A DNA stretch of 64,000 bases. Source: Aurantiacibacter suaedae (lineage in GTDB: Bacteria > Pseudomonadota > Alphaproteobacteria > Sphingomonadales > Sphingomonadaceae). The notes under the pieces are model-generated. The model saw only the letters and a list, made by a program, of their open reading frames with translations, ran no database searches and was not told the origin of the DNA. Location: positions 1,054,001 to 1,118,000 of the forward strand of contig NZ_SKCG01000001.1 in the NCBI RefSeq assembly GCF_005434915.1, written 5' to 3'. The translations under genes were made by a program, and so were the position numbers. How positions within the stretch are numbered: position 1 is the stretch's first letter; each line of letters opens with the position of its first letter. This document shows, piece by piece, positions 26,400 to 35,513 of this stretch.

Positions 26400-27526
26400 T
26401 AGCTATCCTTCTTCGGTAGCATGGGAGAGGCGATATTGAGCGCAAGTTCGGCATCGGAGAAGGTGATCGGGGTGCGCAGGCCCTTGACCGGGTCTGCCCC
26501 CTCGCGCGCCATGTCGAGCACCATCCCGCGCGCCTCGACCTGCGGATGGGCCAGCGCCTGCGCCACGTCGTTGATCGGCCCGACCGGTACCCCCTCGGCC
26601 TCCAACCGCGCGAGCAGCGCATCGCGCTCCCACTGCGCGGTCTTCGCGGCCACTGCGGATGACACTCGCAACCGGTCGGCGACGCGTGCGGCATTGGTCG
26701 CCCAGCCTTCCTTGACCTCCAGCCCCAGCACGCCCGCCAGCCGCGCGAACTGCCTGTCGTTGCCCACGGCGATGATCAGCCAGCCATCGGCGCAGGGGAA
26801 CGCTTCATAAGGCACGATATTGGGATGCGCGTTGCCCATCCGGTGCGGCGCGATGCCGCTGGCGAGGTAGTTCATCGCCTGATTGGCCAGCGTGCCGGTC
26901 ATCACGTCAAGCAGGCTCATATCGACGGCCTGCCCGCGCCCGGTCCGCTGCCGCATATGGAGCGCGGCCTGAATGCCGATCACGCTGTAAAGCCCGGTGA
27001 GAATGTCGGCATAGGCCACGCCGATCTTGGTAGGCGGGCCGTCGGGCTGGCCGGTAAGGTCCATCATCCCGCTCATACCCTGCACGATGAAGTCGTAACC
27101 GGCGAACCCGGCATAGGGGCCGGTATGGCCGAACCCGGTGATCGAGCAATAGACAAGCCCCGGGTTGGTCTCCGCAAGGCTGGCGTAGTCGAGCCCGAAC
27201 TGCGCGAGACCGCCAGTCTTGAAATTCTCGATCACCACGTCGGCCCCGGCGATCAGCTCCTTCACGCGGGCGAGATCGCCCTCGTCGCGGAAGTCGGCCA
27301 CGATGGAGGTCTTGCCGCGGTTGCAGGCGTGGAAATAGGCCGCATCCTGCGAGCCGTCGGCGTTATCGATAAAGGGCGGCCCCCAGCGGCGGGTGTCATC
27401 GCCTGCCGGGCTTTCGACTTTGATCACCTCAGCCCCGAGATCGGCCAGCACCTGCCCGGCCCACGGTCCCGCCAGAATGCGCGCCAGTTCGACGACCTTG
27501 ATGCCTTCAAGCGGCGCACTGGCCAT
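26399..27526 (-). CDS. CaiB/BaiF-family CoA transferase
   Basis: A 375-residue class III CoA transferase. It opens with the family signature GIKVVELARILAGPWAGQVLADLGAEVIKVE (read in two parts at about residues 8-38), followed by NRGKTSIVADFR and the catalytic-Asp region QAVDMSLLDVM. Class III enzymes move CoA between a donor thioester and a free acid. The partner acid is unknown; the decarboxylase-like gene 12 bases upstream suggests an aromatic or derived acid. The three genes read as one operon. Confidence 0.88.
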   Translation of the reverse strand: MASAPLEGIKVVELARILAGPWAGQVLADLGAEVIKVESPAGDDTRRWGPPFIDNADGSQDAAYFHACNRGKTSIVADFRDEGDLARVKELIAGADVVIENFKTGGLAQFGLDYASLAETNPGLVYCSITGFGHTGPYAGFAGYDFIVQGMSGMMDLTGQPDGPPTKIGVAYADILTGLYSVIGIQAALHMRQRTGRGQAVDMSLLDVMTGTLANQAMNYLASGIAPHRMGNAHPNIVPYEAFPCADGWLIIAVGNDRQFARLAGVLGLEVKEGWATNAARVADRLRVSSAVAAKTAQWERDALLARLEAEGVPVGPINDVAQALAHPQVEARGMVLDMAREGADPVKGLRTPITFSDAELALNIASPMLPKKDS

Positions 27527-27538
27527 TGCAGTTCCTCA

Positions 27539-28576
27539 TTATTCCGGGGCTATATGGAACACCCGCTCGGCATTGCCATGACACAGCGCGTGCATTTCCT
27601 CGTCCGAGCAGGCGAAGTTCTCGATGAAGTCCACCGCCGGTTTCATCGGCTGGTAGGGGTAGTCGATCGCCCAGATCACGTTTTCCACGCCCATCCGGTC
27701 AATTGCATAGCGCAGCGCCAGCGGGTCTTCCACGCCGCTGGTTGTGAACACGAAGTTGTCCTTGAAATATTCCTCCATGCTGCGCTCGGTCTTCGGCGCG
27801 CGGCCCACCTTTTGCGAGCGCGAGTTCATGAAGTTGATCCGCCAGATGAAGAACGGCACCATCTCGCCCATGTGGCCGACGCAGATCTTCAGGTTCGGAA
27901 AGCGGTCGAACACCCCGCCCGCCATCATCCGCAGCATGTTGGTGCCGACCTCGACACCATAGGCCCACATCGCCGAATCCATGCCATAGTCCATCAGCGG
28001 ACCCTTCAGCGTGTCGGACGGCCCGCGCGGGTGAATGTAGATCGTGGCATTGGTCGCCTCGGCGGCCTCGAAGATGGGCCAGAAGCGGTAATCGTCGAAA
28101 TAGTCGCCGTTGGTGTGGCCGTTCACCACCAGCCCGTTGAGCTTCAGCTCGCCCATCACCCGCTCGATCTCTTTCGCCGCGCGCTTGGGGCTGTGCGGGG
28201 CGAAGCTGCCCAAGCCGGCGAAGCGCTTGGGATATTTGGCGCAGATTTCGGCCATCCGGTCGTTCGCCAAGGCGGCAAGGTCGGTGGCGGTATCGGCATC
28301 GAACATCTGCACGCCCGGCGCGGTCAGCGTTAGCAGGTGCATATCGACGCCATGCTCGTCCATCTGCGGCAGGCGCTGTTCTTCCACGTCAAGCAGCCCG
28401 CCGAGGAAATCCATCTTGCCGTAGCCCGAGGTGTCGACCTCGGCGTCGTAAATGCCCTTCACCAGCAGCTTGTCCGCGCTCTGCGTGGGGCTGTTCGCAA
28501 CCTTCTTGAGCTCGGCGGCGACTTCGGGGATCGACCAGGCTTCCTCGCAGGCGATCAGGCGGCACTTCTTTCCCAT
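27539..28576 (-). CDS. Amidohydrolase-family aromatic acid decarboxylase-like enzyme
   Basis: A 345-residue member of the ACMSD/LigW/gamma-resorcylate decarboxylase branch of the amidohydrolase superfamily. Metal-binding residues are seen in IACEEAW (Glu near residue 10), IYIHPR (His), VGHMGE (His) and WAIDYPYQ (Asp). The pattern RLPQMDEHGVDMHLL...LTAPGVQ and the YPYQ ending are shared with 5-carboxyvanillate decarboxylase LigW. The likely reaction is non-oxidative decarboxylation of a hydroxybenzoate-type acid; the substrate is not fixed. ATG 28576 follows GGGAGAG. It is divergent from an AraC-type gene. Confidence 0.8.
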   Translation of the reverse strand: MGKKCRLIACEEAWSIPEVAAELKKVANSPTQSADKLLVKGIYDAEVDTSGYGKMDFLGGLLDVEEQRLPQMDEHGVDMHLLTLTAPGVQMFDADTATDLAALANDRMAEICAKYPKRFAGLGSFAPHSPKRAAKEIERVMGELKLNGLVVNGHTNGDYFDDYRFWPIFEAAEATNATIYIHPRGPSDTLKGPLMDYGMDSAMWAYGVEVGTNMLRMMAGGVFDRFPNLKICVGHMGEMVPFFIWRINFMNSRSQKVGRAPKTERSMEEYFKDNFVFTTSGVEDPLALRYAIDRMGVENVIWAIDYPYQPMKPAVDFIENFACSDEEMHALCHGNAERVFHIAPE

Positions 28577-28681
28577 GGCTCTCTCTCCCATTTTGTGCGC
28601 GAGACTAGCGCCGAGTTTGACCGGAACAACCCCCATTGCAGCGCGCTTGCCGACACCATCGAGGCGGCCTAGCCTCGCGCC

Positions 28682-29659
28682 ATGGCCAAGGCCCCGCCCT
28701 CGCCCGACGAAAGCTGGAGCTCGACCGGGCTGGCCCGGCGCGAGGCGATCAGCGCGTGGAGCGACTGGGCCGCCAGCACCATCGCCCCGATCGAGGTCGA
28801 GGTGTTCGACCCCAAGGCCTTCGCCGCACGCTGGATCAGCCACGGCATCGGCCAGCTCCGCTTGCTCCACCTCTATGCCCCGGCCCAGCGCGTGACCCAT
28901 GTGGGGGCCGACCGGCTGGCAATGCGCGCCGCGCCCTCGATCCAGCTGGTCTATTCGCGCGAAGGTACGATGCAGACGCGGATGGGCGGGCGGCGCTTCG
29001 ATGTCGAACCGGGCCAGTTCGTGCTGCTCGACAACACCCGCTATTATCAGATGGAGATGGCCACGCCGCACGAGTGCATCGACCTGATGATGCCGCAGGC
29101 CTGGCTCGAACGGCACCTGCCCGATCCCGCCGGTCTGCTGGCACGCCCCTACGATGCCCATTCGGGCTGGGGCGCGCCGCTCGGGGCGCTGATCGAAACG
29201 ATCCTTGATACCGGGCTCGACGAGGCCCCGCTCCCGCGCCCGCTGATCGCCGAGCAGTTCGGCAGCCTGCTCGCGCTCGCCACCGCCGCGCACGAAGCCG
29301 AGGCCTCGGCGGGCGGCCACCGCAGCCAGCTCGCCACGCGCGTGCTGCGCCGGATCGAGACGAGCTATGCTGACGCCGACCTCTCGCCCGACACAGTCGC
29401 GGCGGAAGAAGGCATTTCCAAACGCTACCTGCAATCGCTGCTCGCCGCGCGCGGAACCAGCTTTGTTGCCGAACTCAATGCCACCCGGCTCGAACATGCC
29501 AGCGCCATGCTGACCGACCCGCGCCTTGCCGCGCTGCCGATTTCCGAGCTGGCCTACCGCACGGGCTTTCTCGATCCGGGCTACTTCACCCGCCTGTTCC
29601 GCAAGCGCTTCGGGATCACGCCCAGCCAGTGGCGCGACGGGCTGGCCCCGCAGAGTTGA
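28682..29659 (+). CDS. AraC-family transcriptional regulator
   Basis: A 325-residue regulator with an N-terminal AraC-binding-like (cupin) domain (about 20-200) and a C-terminal double helix-turn-helix (about 225-320): LSPDTVAAEEGISKRYLQSLL then ISELAYRTGFLDPGYFTRLFRKRFGITPSQWR. The N-terminal part resembles regulators of aromatic catabolism. It is divergent from the decarboxylase-CoA transferase-OsmC operon (105-base gap) and upstream of the DODA-type gene, so either set could be its target. Confidence 0.88.
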   Translation: MAKAPPSPDESWSSTGLARREAISAWSDWAASTIAPIEVEVFDPKAFAARWISHGIGQLRLLHLYAPAQRVTHVGADRLAMRAAPSIQLVYSREGTMQTRMGGRRFDVEPGQFVLLDNTRYYQMEMATPHECIDLMMPQAWLERHLPDPAGLLARPYDAHSGWGAPLGALIETILDTGLDEAPLPRPLIAEQFGSLLALATAAHEAEASAGGHRSQLATRVLRRIETSYADADLSPDTVAAEEGISKRYLQSLLAARGTSFVAELNATRLEHASAMLTDPRLAALPISELAYRTGFLDPGYFTRLFRKRFGITPSQWRDGLAPQS

Positions 29660-29698
29660 GGCTCTTGTAAGTCGTGGTGCTGCGCCCATTTTCCCAAC

Positions 29699-30523
29699 AT
29701 GCCTAGCGCCCAGACCGTCGCCGCCCTGCCCACCTACTATCTCAGCCATGGCGGCGGGCCCTGGCCGTGGATGGAAACGGGCAGTGCCTACGATTTGCTC
29801 GATGCTTCGCTGAAGGCGCTGCGGAACGAGCTGAAAGAGCGCCCGCGTGCCGTGCTGGTCGTCACTGCCCACTGGGAGGAGCCGGTGTTCACCTTCTCCA
29901 GCGGCGCGCAGCCGGGCATGATCTACGACTATTACAACTTCCCCCCGCATACTTACGAGATCACCTATCCGGCCCCCGGCCTGCCCTCACTCGCCAAACA
30001 GGCCGCCACACTGCTGGCCGCTGGCGGTATGGCCAGCGCCACCGATGCCACGCGCGGCTTCGACCATGGCACCTTCAGCCTGATGCAGGCGATCTGGCCC
30101 GAGGCGCAGATGCCGATCGTGCAGATGTCGATCCGCGCCGACTACGATCCGGCCTTGCACGTCGCAGCGGGCCGCCTGCTTGCCCCATTGCGCGAGGAGG
30201 GCGTGGTGATCATCGGCTCCGGCCTCTCGTTCCACAACCTGCGCGCGCTTGGCCCCGTGGGGCGCGATGTGTCGAAGGCCTTCGATGGCTGGTTGCAGGA
30301 AAGCCTGATCGGCATGGGCGGCGAGAACCGGGTCAAGCGCCTGCTCGAATGGGAGCACGCCCCTGCCGCCCGCGCTGTCCACCCGCGCGAGGATCACCTG
30401 ATGCCTTTGCACGTAGCGCTGGGCGCGGCCGAGGAAGAGACTGCTGCGCTGTCCTACCACGAAGATGCCTTCATGGGCGCCATCGCCGCCTCCAGTTTCC
30501 GCTTCGGCCCACCGCCCACCTGA
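29699..30523 (+). CDS. DODA-type class III extradiol dioxygenase
   Basis: A 274-residue single-domain LigB-superfamily protein of the DODA/YgiD type. Conserved metal-site residues occur in YYLSHGGGPWPW, VVTAHWEEP, GFDHGTFSLMQ and GSGLSFHNLRAL. Family members open catechol rings extradiolically (for example 4,5-DOPA) and need no separate alpha subunit. It starts 39 bases after the AraC gene and may be co-transcribed with it. Substrate is unknown; a catecholic lignin intermediate is plausible. Confidence 0.87.
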   Translation: MPSAQTVAALPTYYLSHGGGPWPWMETGSAYDLLDASLKALRNELKERPRAVLVVTAHWEEPVFTFSSGAQPGMIYDYYNFPPHTYEITYPAPGLPSLAKQAATLLAAGGMASATDATRGFDHGTFSLMQAIWPEAQMPIVQMSIRADYDPALHVAAGRLLAPLREEGVVIIGSGLSFHNLRALGPVGRDVSKAFDGWLQESLIGMGGENRVKRLLEWEHAPAARAVHPREDHLMPLHVALGAAEEETAALSYHEDAFMGAIAASSFRFGPPPT

Positions 30524-30677
30524 GGCCAGCAAGACAATAGGGCTGCGCAAAAGTCCTATTGGCCATGCGCGCGAATCCTTCGCCCGGCTAACGATCCGGG
30601 TTAGCCTGCTCCTCTGTCCACGCTCAGTCGAGACCCCGCCAACGGGGCCGCGAGCGTCAGACGAGAGGATGCCAGCA
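30524..30677 (+). promoter_or_regulatory. Control region of the kinase-carboxylase operon
   Basis: This 154-base gap contains two perfect inverted repeats. One is CAATAGG (30535-30541) / CCTATTG (30555-30561). The other is GGCTAAC (30586-30592) / GTTAGCC (30600-30606), separated by 7 bases. The second has the size of a typical dimeric-repressor operator. A GAGAGGA ribosome-binding site at 30663-30669 serves ATG 30678. No -35/-10 boxes are assigned. Confidence 0.5.
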
Positions 30678-32501
30678 ATGTCCGACAAGAGCTTCGCGCT
30701 GCCGAGCAGCATCAAGGTTATCGAAGGGACCGAAGCCGCGCAGGCTGCCTATCCCTATTACACCCAGTTCGTGCCCGAGGACGACCAGAAGTTCTGGTTT
30801 TACAACTCGATGCACTTTCCTGAACCCATGCACCACTTCGACATGATCACGGCCGAGGCGGCCTACGTCGCGATGGGGGCCTTCAACACGCGGGTTCACT
30901 GCCTGCCCACCGCCAAGGGCGTCGATCACCGCATCATCAACGGGCGCGTCTATATCGGCGGGGTAGTCGTCACCGACCCGGACGAGATCGCCGAACGCGT
31001 GGCCGAATTCCAGCAGCGCGCCGGGCACTATTACGAGAACTGGGAAAGCCTTTACGACCAGTGGAAGGTAAAGATGAAGGCGCTGATCGCGGAGGCGCAA
31101 GCGCTGCCCAACCCCTCGCTTCCCGATTACGAACCGCTGGAAACGATCACCGAGGGCGATGCCGTTCCCGCCAGCCACGATCTGCTGAAGATTTATCAGC
31201 AGCAGATCGAAGGCTACCATCGGATGTGGCACCACCACTTCGAGTTCCTGCTGCTTGGCTACGGCGCCTACATGACCTTCTTCGGGTTCTGCAAAAAGGC
31301 TTTCCCCGAGATTTCCGATCAGGCGATTTCGCGGATGGTGGCCGGGATGGAGGCCGAGATTTTCCGCCCCGACGAAGAGGTGAAGCGCCTTGCGCGGCGC
31401 GCGGTGGAGCTGGGGGTCGATCACCACTTCACCGACGATGTGAACATCGAGCAGGTGCTGTCCGATCTCGACAAGGTGTCGGGCAAAGGCAAGGAATGGC
31501 TCGCCGATCTCGAAGAGAGCCGCAACCCGTGGTTCAATGTCTCCAGCGGCGACGGGTTCTACCACTATCACCGCAGCTGGAACGACGACCTCTCGCTGCC
31601 CTTCGCGGCGCTGCCCGGCTATATCGCCAAGGTGAAGGCGGGCGAGAACATCGAGCGCCCCACCGCGCAGCTGATCGAGGAGCGTGAACAGCTCGTCGCC
31701 GACTACCGCGAATTGCTCGATACCGATGAAGACCGGGCGACTTACGACCAGCTGATCGAGCTGGCGCATCGCGTGTTTCCCTATGTCGAGGGGCACAAGT
31801 TCTATTGCGAGCACTGGTACACGAACCTGTTCTTCAACAAAATCCGCGAGTTCGGCAGGCTGTTGCTGGCGCACGGGTTCTTCGGGGCCGAGGGGCAAGA
31901 GGAGGACGTGTTCAACCTCACCCAATACGAGCTGGAAAGCGCGATCATCGACCTGATGCTGGCCTGGGGCGTGGGCGCGGGGCCGCGCGGCCCGGTCTAC
32001 TGGCCTGCGATCATTGCGGAGCGCAAGGCGGCGATTGCCGAATGGAGCAAGCACCCCACCCCGCCCGCGCTGGGCAATGTGCCTGAGGCAATCGACGATC
32101 CGGCGATCAACATGCTCTGGGGCATCACCCGCGAGAACCTCGATAGCTGGCTCGATGATGGCACCGAGAACCCCAACGAATTGAAGGGCTTTGCCGCTTG
32201 CTCGGGCGTGGTCGAGGGCACAGCGCGGGTGGTGAAGTCGGTCAGCGAGATCGGGCGCATCCAGCAGGGCGACATCCTCGTGTGCCAAGTGACGAACCCC
32301 ACTTGGAGCCCGCTGTTCCAGAAGATCAGCGCGGCGGTGTCCGACATCGGCGGGTCGATGAGCCACATGGCAATCGTGGCACGCGAGTATAATCTGCCCG
32401 CCGTGGTCGGCACCGGGCTGGCGACGGTCAAGATCAAGGACGGCGCACGCATCCGGGTCGATGGCGGCAAGGGCACGGTCTCGATTCTGGAGGACGCGTG
32501 A
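30678..32501 (+). CDS. PEP-utilizing phosphotransferase subunit (phenylphosphate synthase alpha/AcvA-like)
   Basis: A 607-residue protein with a long central region and a C-terminal PEP-utilizer swivelling domain. The phospho-His is His563 in GGSMSHMAIVAREYNLPAVVG. It lacks the ATP-grasp domain, which is supplied by the next gene. Such a split is known from phenylphosphate synthase of Thauera and from the acetovanillone kinases AcvAB/HpeHI, which phosphorylate a phenolic hydroxyl with ATP. True PEP synthase is a single chain of about 800 residues with a PEP-binding TIM barrel that is not evident here. ATG 30678 lies eight bases after GAGAGGA; ATG 30669 is less likely. It overlaps the next gene. 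Confidence 0.8.
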   Translation: MSDKSFALPSSIKVIEGTEAAQAAYPYYTQFVPEDDQKFWFYNSMHFPEPMHHFDMITAEAAYVAMGAFNTRVHCLPTAKGVDHRIINGRVYIGGVVVTDPDEIAERVAEFQQRAGHYYENWESLYDQWKVKMKALIAEAQALPNPSLPDYEPLETITEGDAVPASHDLLKIYQQQIEGYHRMWHHHFEFLLLGYGAYMTFFGFCKKAFPEISDQAISRMVAGMEAEIFRPDEEVKRLARRAVELGVDHHFTDDVNIEQVLSDLDKVSGKGKEWLADLEESRNPWFNVSSGDGFYHYHRSWNDDLSLPFAALPGYIAKVKAGENIERPTAQLIEEREQLVADYRELLDTDEDRATYDQLIELAHRVFPYVEGHKFYCEHWYTNLFFNKIREFGRLLLAHGFFGAEGQEEDVFNLTQYELESAIIDLMLAWGVGAGPRGPVYWPAIIAERKAAIAEWSKHPTPPALGNVPEAIDDPAINMLWGITRENLDSWLDDGTENPNELKGFAACSGVVEGTARVVKSVSEIGRIQQGDILVCQVTNPTWSPLFQKISAAVSDIGGSMSHMAIVAREYNLPAVVGTGLATVKIKDGARIRVDGGKGTVSILEDA

Positions 32502-33553
32502 TGGGCATGAAGCCCGTCGCATTGTTTTCCGAAGTCGGGATCGCCGACCGGCCCACGGTCGGCGGCAAGGGCGGCTCGCTGGGCGAACTTGTCCGCGCCG
32601 GAATTGCCGTGCCCGATGGCTTCGTGGTGACGACCGCTGCCTTCGAACAGTTCCTCGCAGCGCTTGAGACGAAGGAGCCGATCAGACCTCTGGTCGAGGC
32701 GCTCGACCCGAACGATCTGGACGCTGCCACCCGGTTGTCCGAGCAGTTGCGTGCGCGGGTGATCGGCGATGCGATGACTGGCGAAGTCGAGCAGGCGCTA
32801 AAGGACGCATTGAATCAATTGTGCCCCGACGAAAGGCCCGTTGCGGTGCGCAGCTCCGCCACAACCGAGGATGCCGATGACGCCAGCTTCGCCGGCTTGC
32901 AGGACACCTTCCTGTGGGTGCTCGATGGCGCTTCGATGATCGGAAAGGTCCGCGAATGCTGGGCCAGCCTCTACTCGGTCGAAAGCATGACCTACCGCCG
33001 CAAGCAGGGCCTGCCCGAGGCGGGCGTGGCCATGGCGGTAGTGGTCCAGCGGATGGTTGAGGCGAAGTGTGCCGGGGTGATGTTCACCCGCTCACCCACC
33101 AGCGGCGACAAGTCGGTGATCACCATCGAGGGTGCCTGGGGCTTGGGTTCCTCGGTTGTGTCGGGCGAGGTTACGCCTGACAAATGGGTGCTCGGCAAGA
33201 TCACCAGCGAGATCAGCCAGCGCGATATTTCGGACAAGCACGCAAGACAGGTTCCCGCGCCAGGGGGCGGCATTCAGGAGATTGAAAACGCGGCGGAAAT
33301 TCGCTCCGCCCCCTGCCTCACCGACGATGACCTTCAGGCGCTGCGCGCAATCGGGCGCAAAGTCGAAAAGCACTATGGCAAGCCGCAGGATATTGAGTGG
33401 GCGCTCGATCAGGATGGCGCGGTGCTGCTGCTGCAATCGCGGCCCGAGACGGTCTGGGCACAGAAGGACGCCAAGGCCGCGCCTGTGGTCGCCAAGGAGG
33501 CTGATCCTATGGCGCATGTGATGGGCCTGTTCACCGCCGGAGCGAAGAAATGA
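32501..33553 (+). CDS. ATP-grasp (PPDK/PEP-synthase N-terminal) subunit (phenylphosphate synthase beta/AcvB-like)
   Basis: A 350-residue protein covering only the nucleotide-binding part of PEP synthase: VGGKGGSLGELVRAGIAVPDGF (read as two parts, about 17-38), AVRSSATTEDADDASFAGLQ (about 112-131), GVMFTRSPTSG, and WGLGSSVVSGEVTPD. It should transfer phosphate from ATP to the His of the alpha-like partner. ATG 32501 is seven bases after GGAGG and overlaps the upstream stop (TGATG); GTG 32498 is an alternative. It overlaps the biotin-carrier gene by four bases. Confidence 0.82.
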   Translation: MGMKPVALFSEVGIADRPTVGGKGGSLGELVRAGIAVPDGFVVTTAAFEQFLAALETKEPIRPLVEALDPNDLDAATRLSEQLRARVIGDAMTGEVEQALKDALNQLCPDERPVAVRSSATTEDADDASFAGLQDTFLWVLDGASMIGKVRECWASLYSVESMTYRRKQGLPEAGVAMAVVVQRMVEAKCAGVMFTRSPTSGDKSVITIEGAWGLGSSVVSGEVTPDKWVLGKITSEISQRDISDKHARQVPAPGGGIQEIENAAEIRSAPCLTDDDLQALRAIGRKVEKHYGKPQDIEWALDQDGAVLLLQSRPETVWAQKDAKAAPVVAKEADPMAHVMGLFTAGAKK

Positions 33554-34017
33554 GCCTGACCGGCAAGGATATCGTTGAAATCGCACGGCTGCTCGATGCC
33601 TCGCACTTTACGACGCTCGACCTGACACAGGGCGACTTTCGCCTGCGGATCAGCCGCGATGGCGCTGGCAGCTGGCGCGAAGACGTAGACGACGAGCGGG
33701 AAGAACCTTCCGCGCCCGCCGCCGAGGTTTCGGCGGAAGCGCCTCCTCCACCTCCGGCCTCTGCGGCAAGCGACGACGAAGTCGAAATCGCCGCCCCGCT
33801 GATCGGCAACTTCTACTCCGCCCCGCGCCCCGGAGAACCCGACTTCGTGAAAGTCGGCGACCGGGTGAGCAAGGACACGGTGGTCGCGATCATCGAGGTG
33901 ATGAAGCTGATGAACTCGGTCGCTGCCGGGGTTGAAGGCATGGTCACGGCGGTGCTGGCCGAGAACGGCAGTGCGGTTGCCGAGGGGCAGGCGCTGTTTC
34001 GGGTGAAGGTGGACTGA
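33550..34017 (+). CDS. Biotinyl carrier protein (AccB-like)
   Basis: A 155-residue BCCP. It has an N-terminal helix (about 5-20), an acidic Pro/Ala-rich linker (about 45-75), and a C-terminal biotinyl domain with IIEVMKLMNSV. The biotin lysine is Lys119. The sequence is AccB-like, but its operon partners are a phosphotransferase and a carboxyltransferase, not accC. It should carry carboxybiotin to the carboxyltransferase encoded next. Start and stop overlap both neighbours (33550-33553 and 34017). Confidence 0.88.
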   Translation: MSLTGKDIVEIARLLDASHFTTLDLTQGDFRLRISRDGAGSWREDVDDEREEPSAPAAEVSAEAPPPPPASAASDDEVEIAAPLIGNFYSAPRPGEPDFVKVGDRVSKDTVVAIIEVMKLMNSVAAGVEGMVTAVLAENGSAVAEGQALFRVKVD

Positions 34018-35477
34018 TGGCCAACATAGAAATCGTCGAAACCTCCCTGCGCGATGGCAACCAGTGCCTGTGGGGCGCAACCGGCATCGACACCGCGAAA
34101 ACGCTCACCATCGCCCCCGCGATGGAGCGCGCCGGATACCGCGCGATCGACTTCACCACTTCCACCCACATGGGTGTCGCCGTGCGCTACAAGCAGGAAG
34201 ACCCCTGGGAGCGCATCCGCGAAATGGCGCGCATCTGCCGCACCACGCCGCTGCAATTCCTCTCCACCGGCTTCCGTTTCATCTCGTGGGAGACCGCAAC
34301 GCCCGAATTCATGGAGCTGGCTTTCCGCACGCTCGCCACCAACGGCATCCGCCGCTTTGCGCTGGCCGACCCGATGAACGATGCGGCGAGCAACGTCGAA
34401 GTGGCCAAGATGGTGAAGCGCGCGGGCGGCGATCAGGTGGTCGGCGCGCTGGTCTATACGATCAGCCCGATCCACGACGACGCGCACTATGCCGAGGCCG
34501 CGCGGGTGATGGCGCAAAGCCGCGATATCGACGCGCTCTACATCAAGGACCCCGGCGGCCTGCTCACCTCCAAGCGCGCCGCCACGCTGATTCCCGCGAT
34601 CCTTGCGGAAATCGGCGACAAGCCGCTCGAACTGCACAACCACTGCACCATCGGGCTTGCCGAGCCCGCCTGCCTCGAAGCGGCCGACCTTGGCATCGCG
34701 GCGGTGCAATGCGCGAGCGGCGGCGCGGCTGACGGCACCAGCAACCCGCCCATCGGCCGCATGATCCGCAACCTGCGCAGCCTCGGCCACACGGTCGATG
34801 TCGATGACGAGGCGGTGGAAGAGGTTGCAAGCTATTTCACCCGGCTGGCCGAGGCAGAAGGCTACGCCACTGGCTCACCGCAACCGTTCGACGCCGCCTA
34901 TTTCCGCCACAATCTGCCCGGCGGCATGGTCGGCACCATGCGCCGCCACCTTGCCGACCAGAACGCCGCCCATCTCGAAGCGGCAGTGATCGAGGAAATG
35001 GGCCGCGTGCGCGAGGAACTCGGCTGGGTGATCGTGATGACGCCATTTGCGCAGATGCTGCAAACGCAGGCCATGCTCAACGTGACGGGCAAGGAGCGTT
35101 GGAGCATCATCCCCGACGAGGTGATCCGCTTCGCCATCGGCAAGTTCGGGCGCCCCACCCAGCCGGTCGACCCGTACGTCATGGACCGCATCATGGCCCA
35201 CCCGCGCACGAAGCAGCTTGAGGCCGAGACCGGCATGGCCGACCTCACAACCCTGCGCAGCCGGATCGGCGAAAGGCTCTCAGACGAGGAATTCCTGTTG
35301 CGCGCCACTATGCCCGAGGGGCAGGTTGAGGCCATGCGCAAGTCTGGCCCCGCCCCGCGCCACTACGATCCCGACACCGCACCCGTCATGCGACTGCTGC
35401 GAGATGTGATGGCGCGAAACGATCTGGCCGACTTTGCGTTCGAGAAGGACGATCTGAAAATTCGCCTCTCCGCGTAG
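34017..35477 (+). CDS. HMGL-like biotin-dependent carboxyltransferase
   Basis: A 486-residue protein related to the carboxyltransferase domain of pyruvate carboxylase and the alpha subunit of oxaloacetate decarboxylase. The metal-site start ETSLRDGNQCLWG (about 7-19), the lysine segment ALYIKDPGGLL (about 174-184) and the metal-binding LELHNHCTIGLAEPA (about 203-217) are visible, and a post-HMGL carboxylase region follows (about 280-420). In context the acceptor is probably a phosphorylated acetophenone, carboxylated at the acetyl methyl group, as for acv/hpe enzymes. The usual acceptor, pyruvate, is not excluded. Confidence 0.82.
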   Translation: MANIEIVETSLRDGNQCLWGATGIDTAKTLTIAPAMERAGYRAIDFTTSTHMGVAVRYKQEDPWERIREMARICRTTPLQFLSTGFRFISWETATPEFMELAFRTLATNGIRRFALADPMNDAASNVEVAKMVKRAGGDQVVGALVYTISPIHDDAHYAEAARVMAQSRDIDALYIKDPGGLLTSKRAATLIPAILAEIGDKPLELHNHCTIGLAEPACLEAADLGIAAVQCASGGAADGTSNPPIGRMIRNLRSLGHTVDVDDEAVEEVASYFTRLAEAEGYATGSPQPFDAAYFRHNLPGGMVGTMRRHLADQNAAHLEAAVIEEMGRVREELGWVIVMTPFAQMLQTQAMLNVTGKERWSIIPDEVIRFAIGKFGRPTQPVDPYVMDRIMAHPRTKQLEAETGMADLTTLRSRIGERLSDEEFLLRATMPEGQVEAMRKSGPAPRHYDPDTAPVMRLLRDVMARNDLADFAFEKDDLKIRLSA

Positions 35478-35513
35478 GTTCCTCTGCGCGTAAATCCCAT
35501 GCAAGGATACCCG

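Noticed and set aside
27539-28576. 4-oxalomesaconate hydratase (LigJ)
   Set aside because: LigJ is also an amidohydrolase-superfamily member near lig genes, but the motifs here (IHPR, VGHMGE, DYPYQ) follow the LigW/ACMSD decarboxylase pattern.
27539-29950. 803-codon extended reading frame for the decarboxylase
   Set aside because: The extra N-terminal part runs antisense through the AraC gene; ATG 28576 with GGGAGAG upstream is the proper start.
30657-32522. 621-codon open frame opposite the PEP-utilizing subunit
   Set aside because: Shadow frame; the plus-strand gene has the phospho-His motif and coupled neighbours.
30678-33553. Phosphoenolpyruvate synthase split by a frameshift
   Set aside because: The order is reversed relative to PEP synthase (swivel subunit first, ATP-grasp second), both genes have sensible starts, and the PEP-binding barrel is not evident, so this is a two-subunit phosphotransferase.
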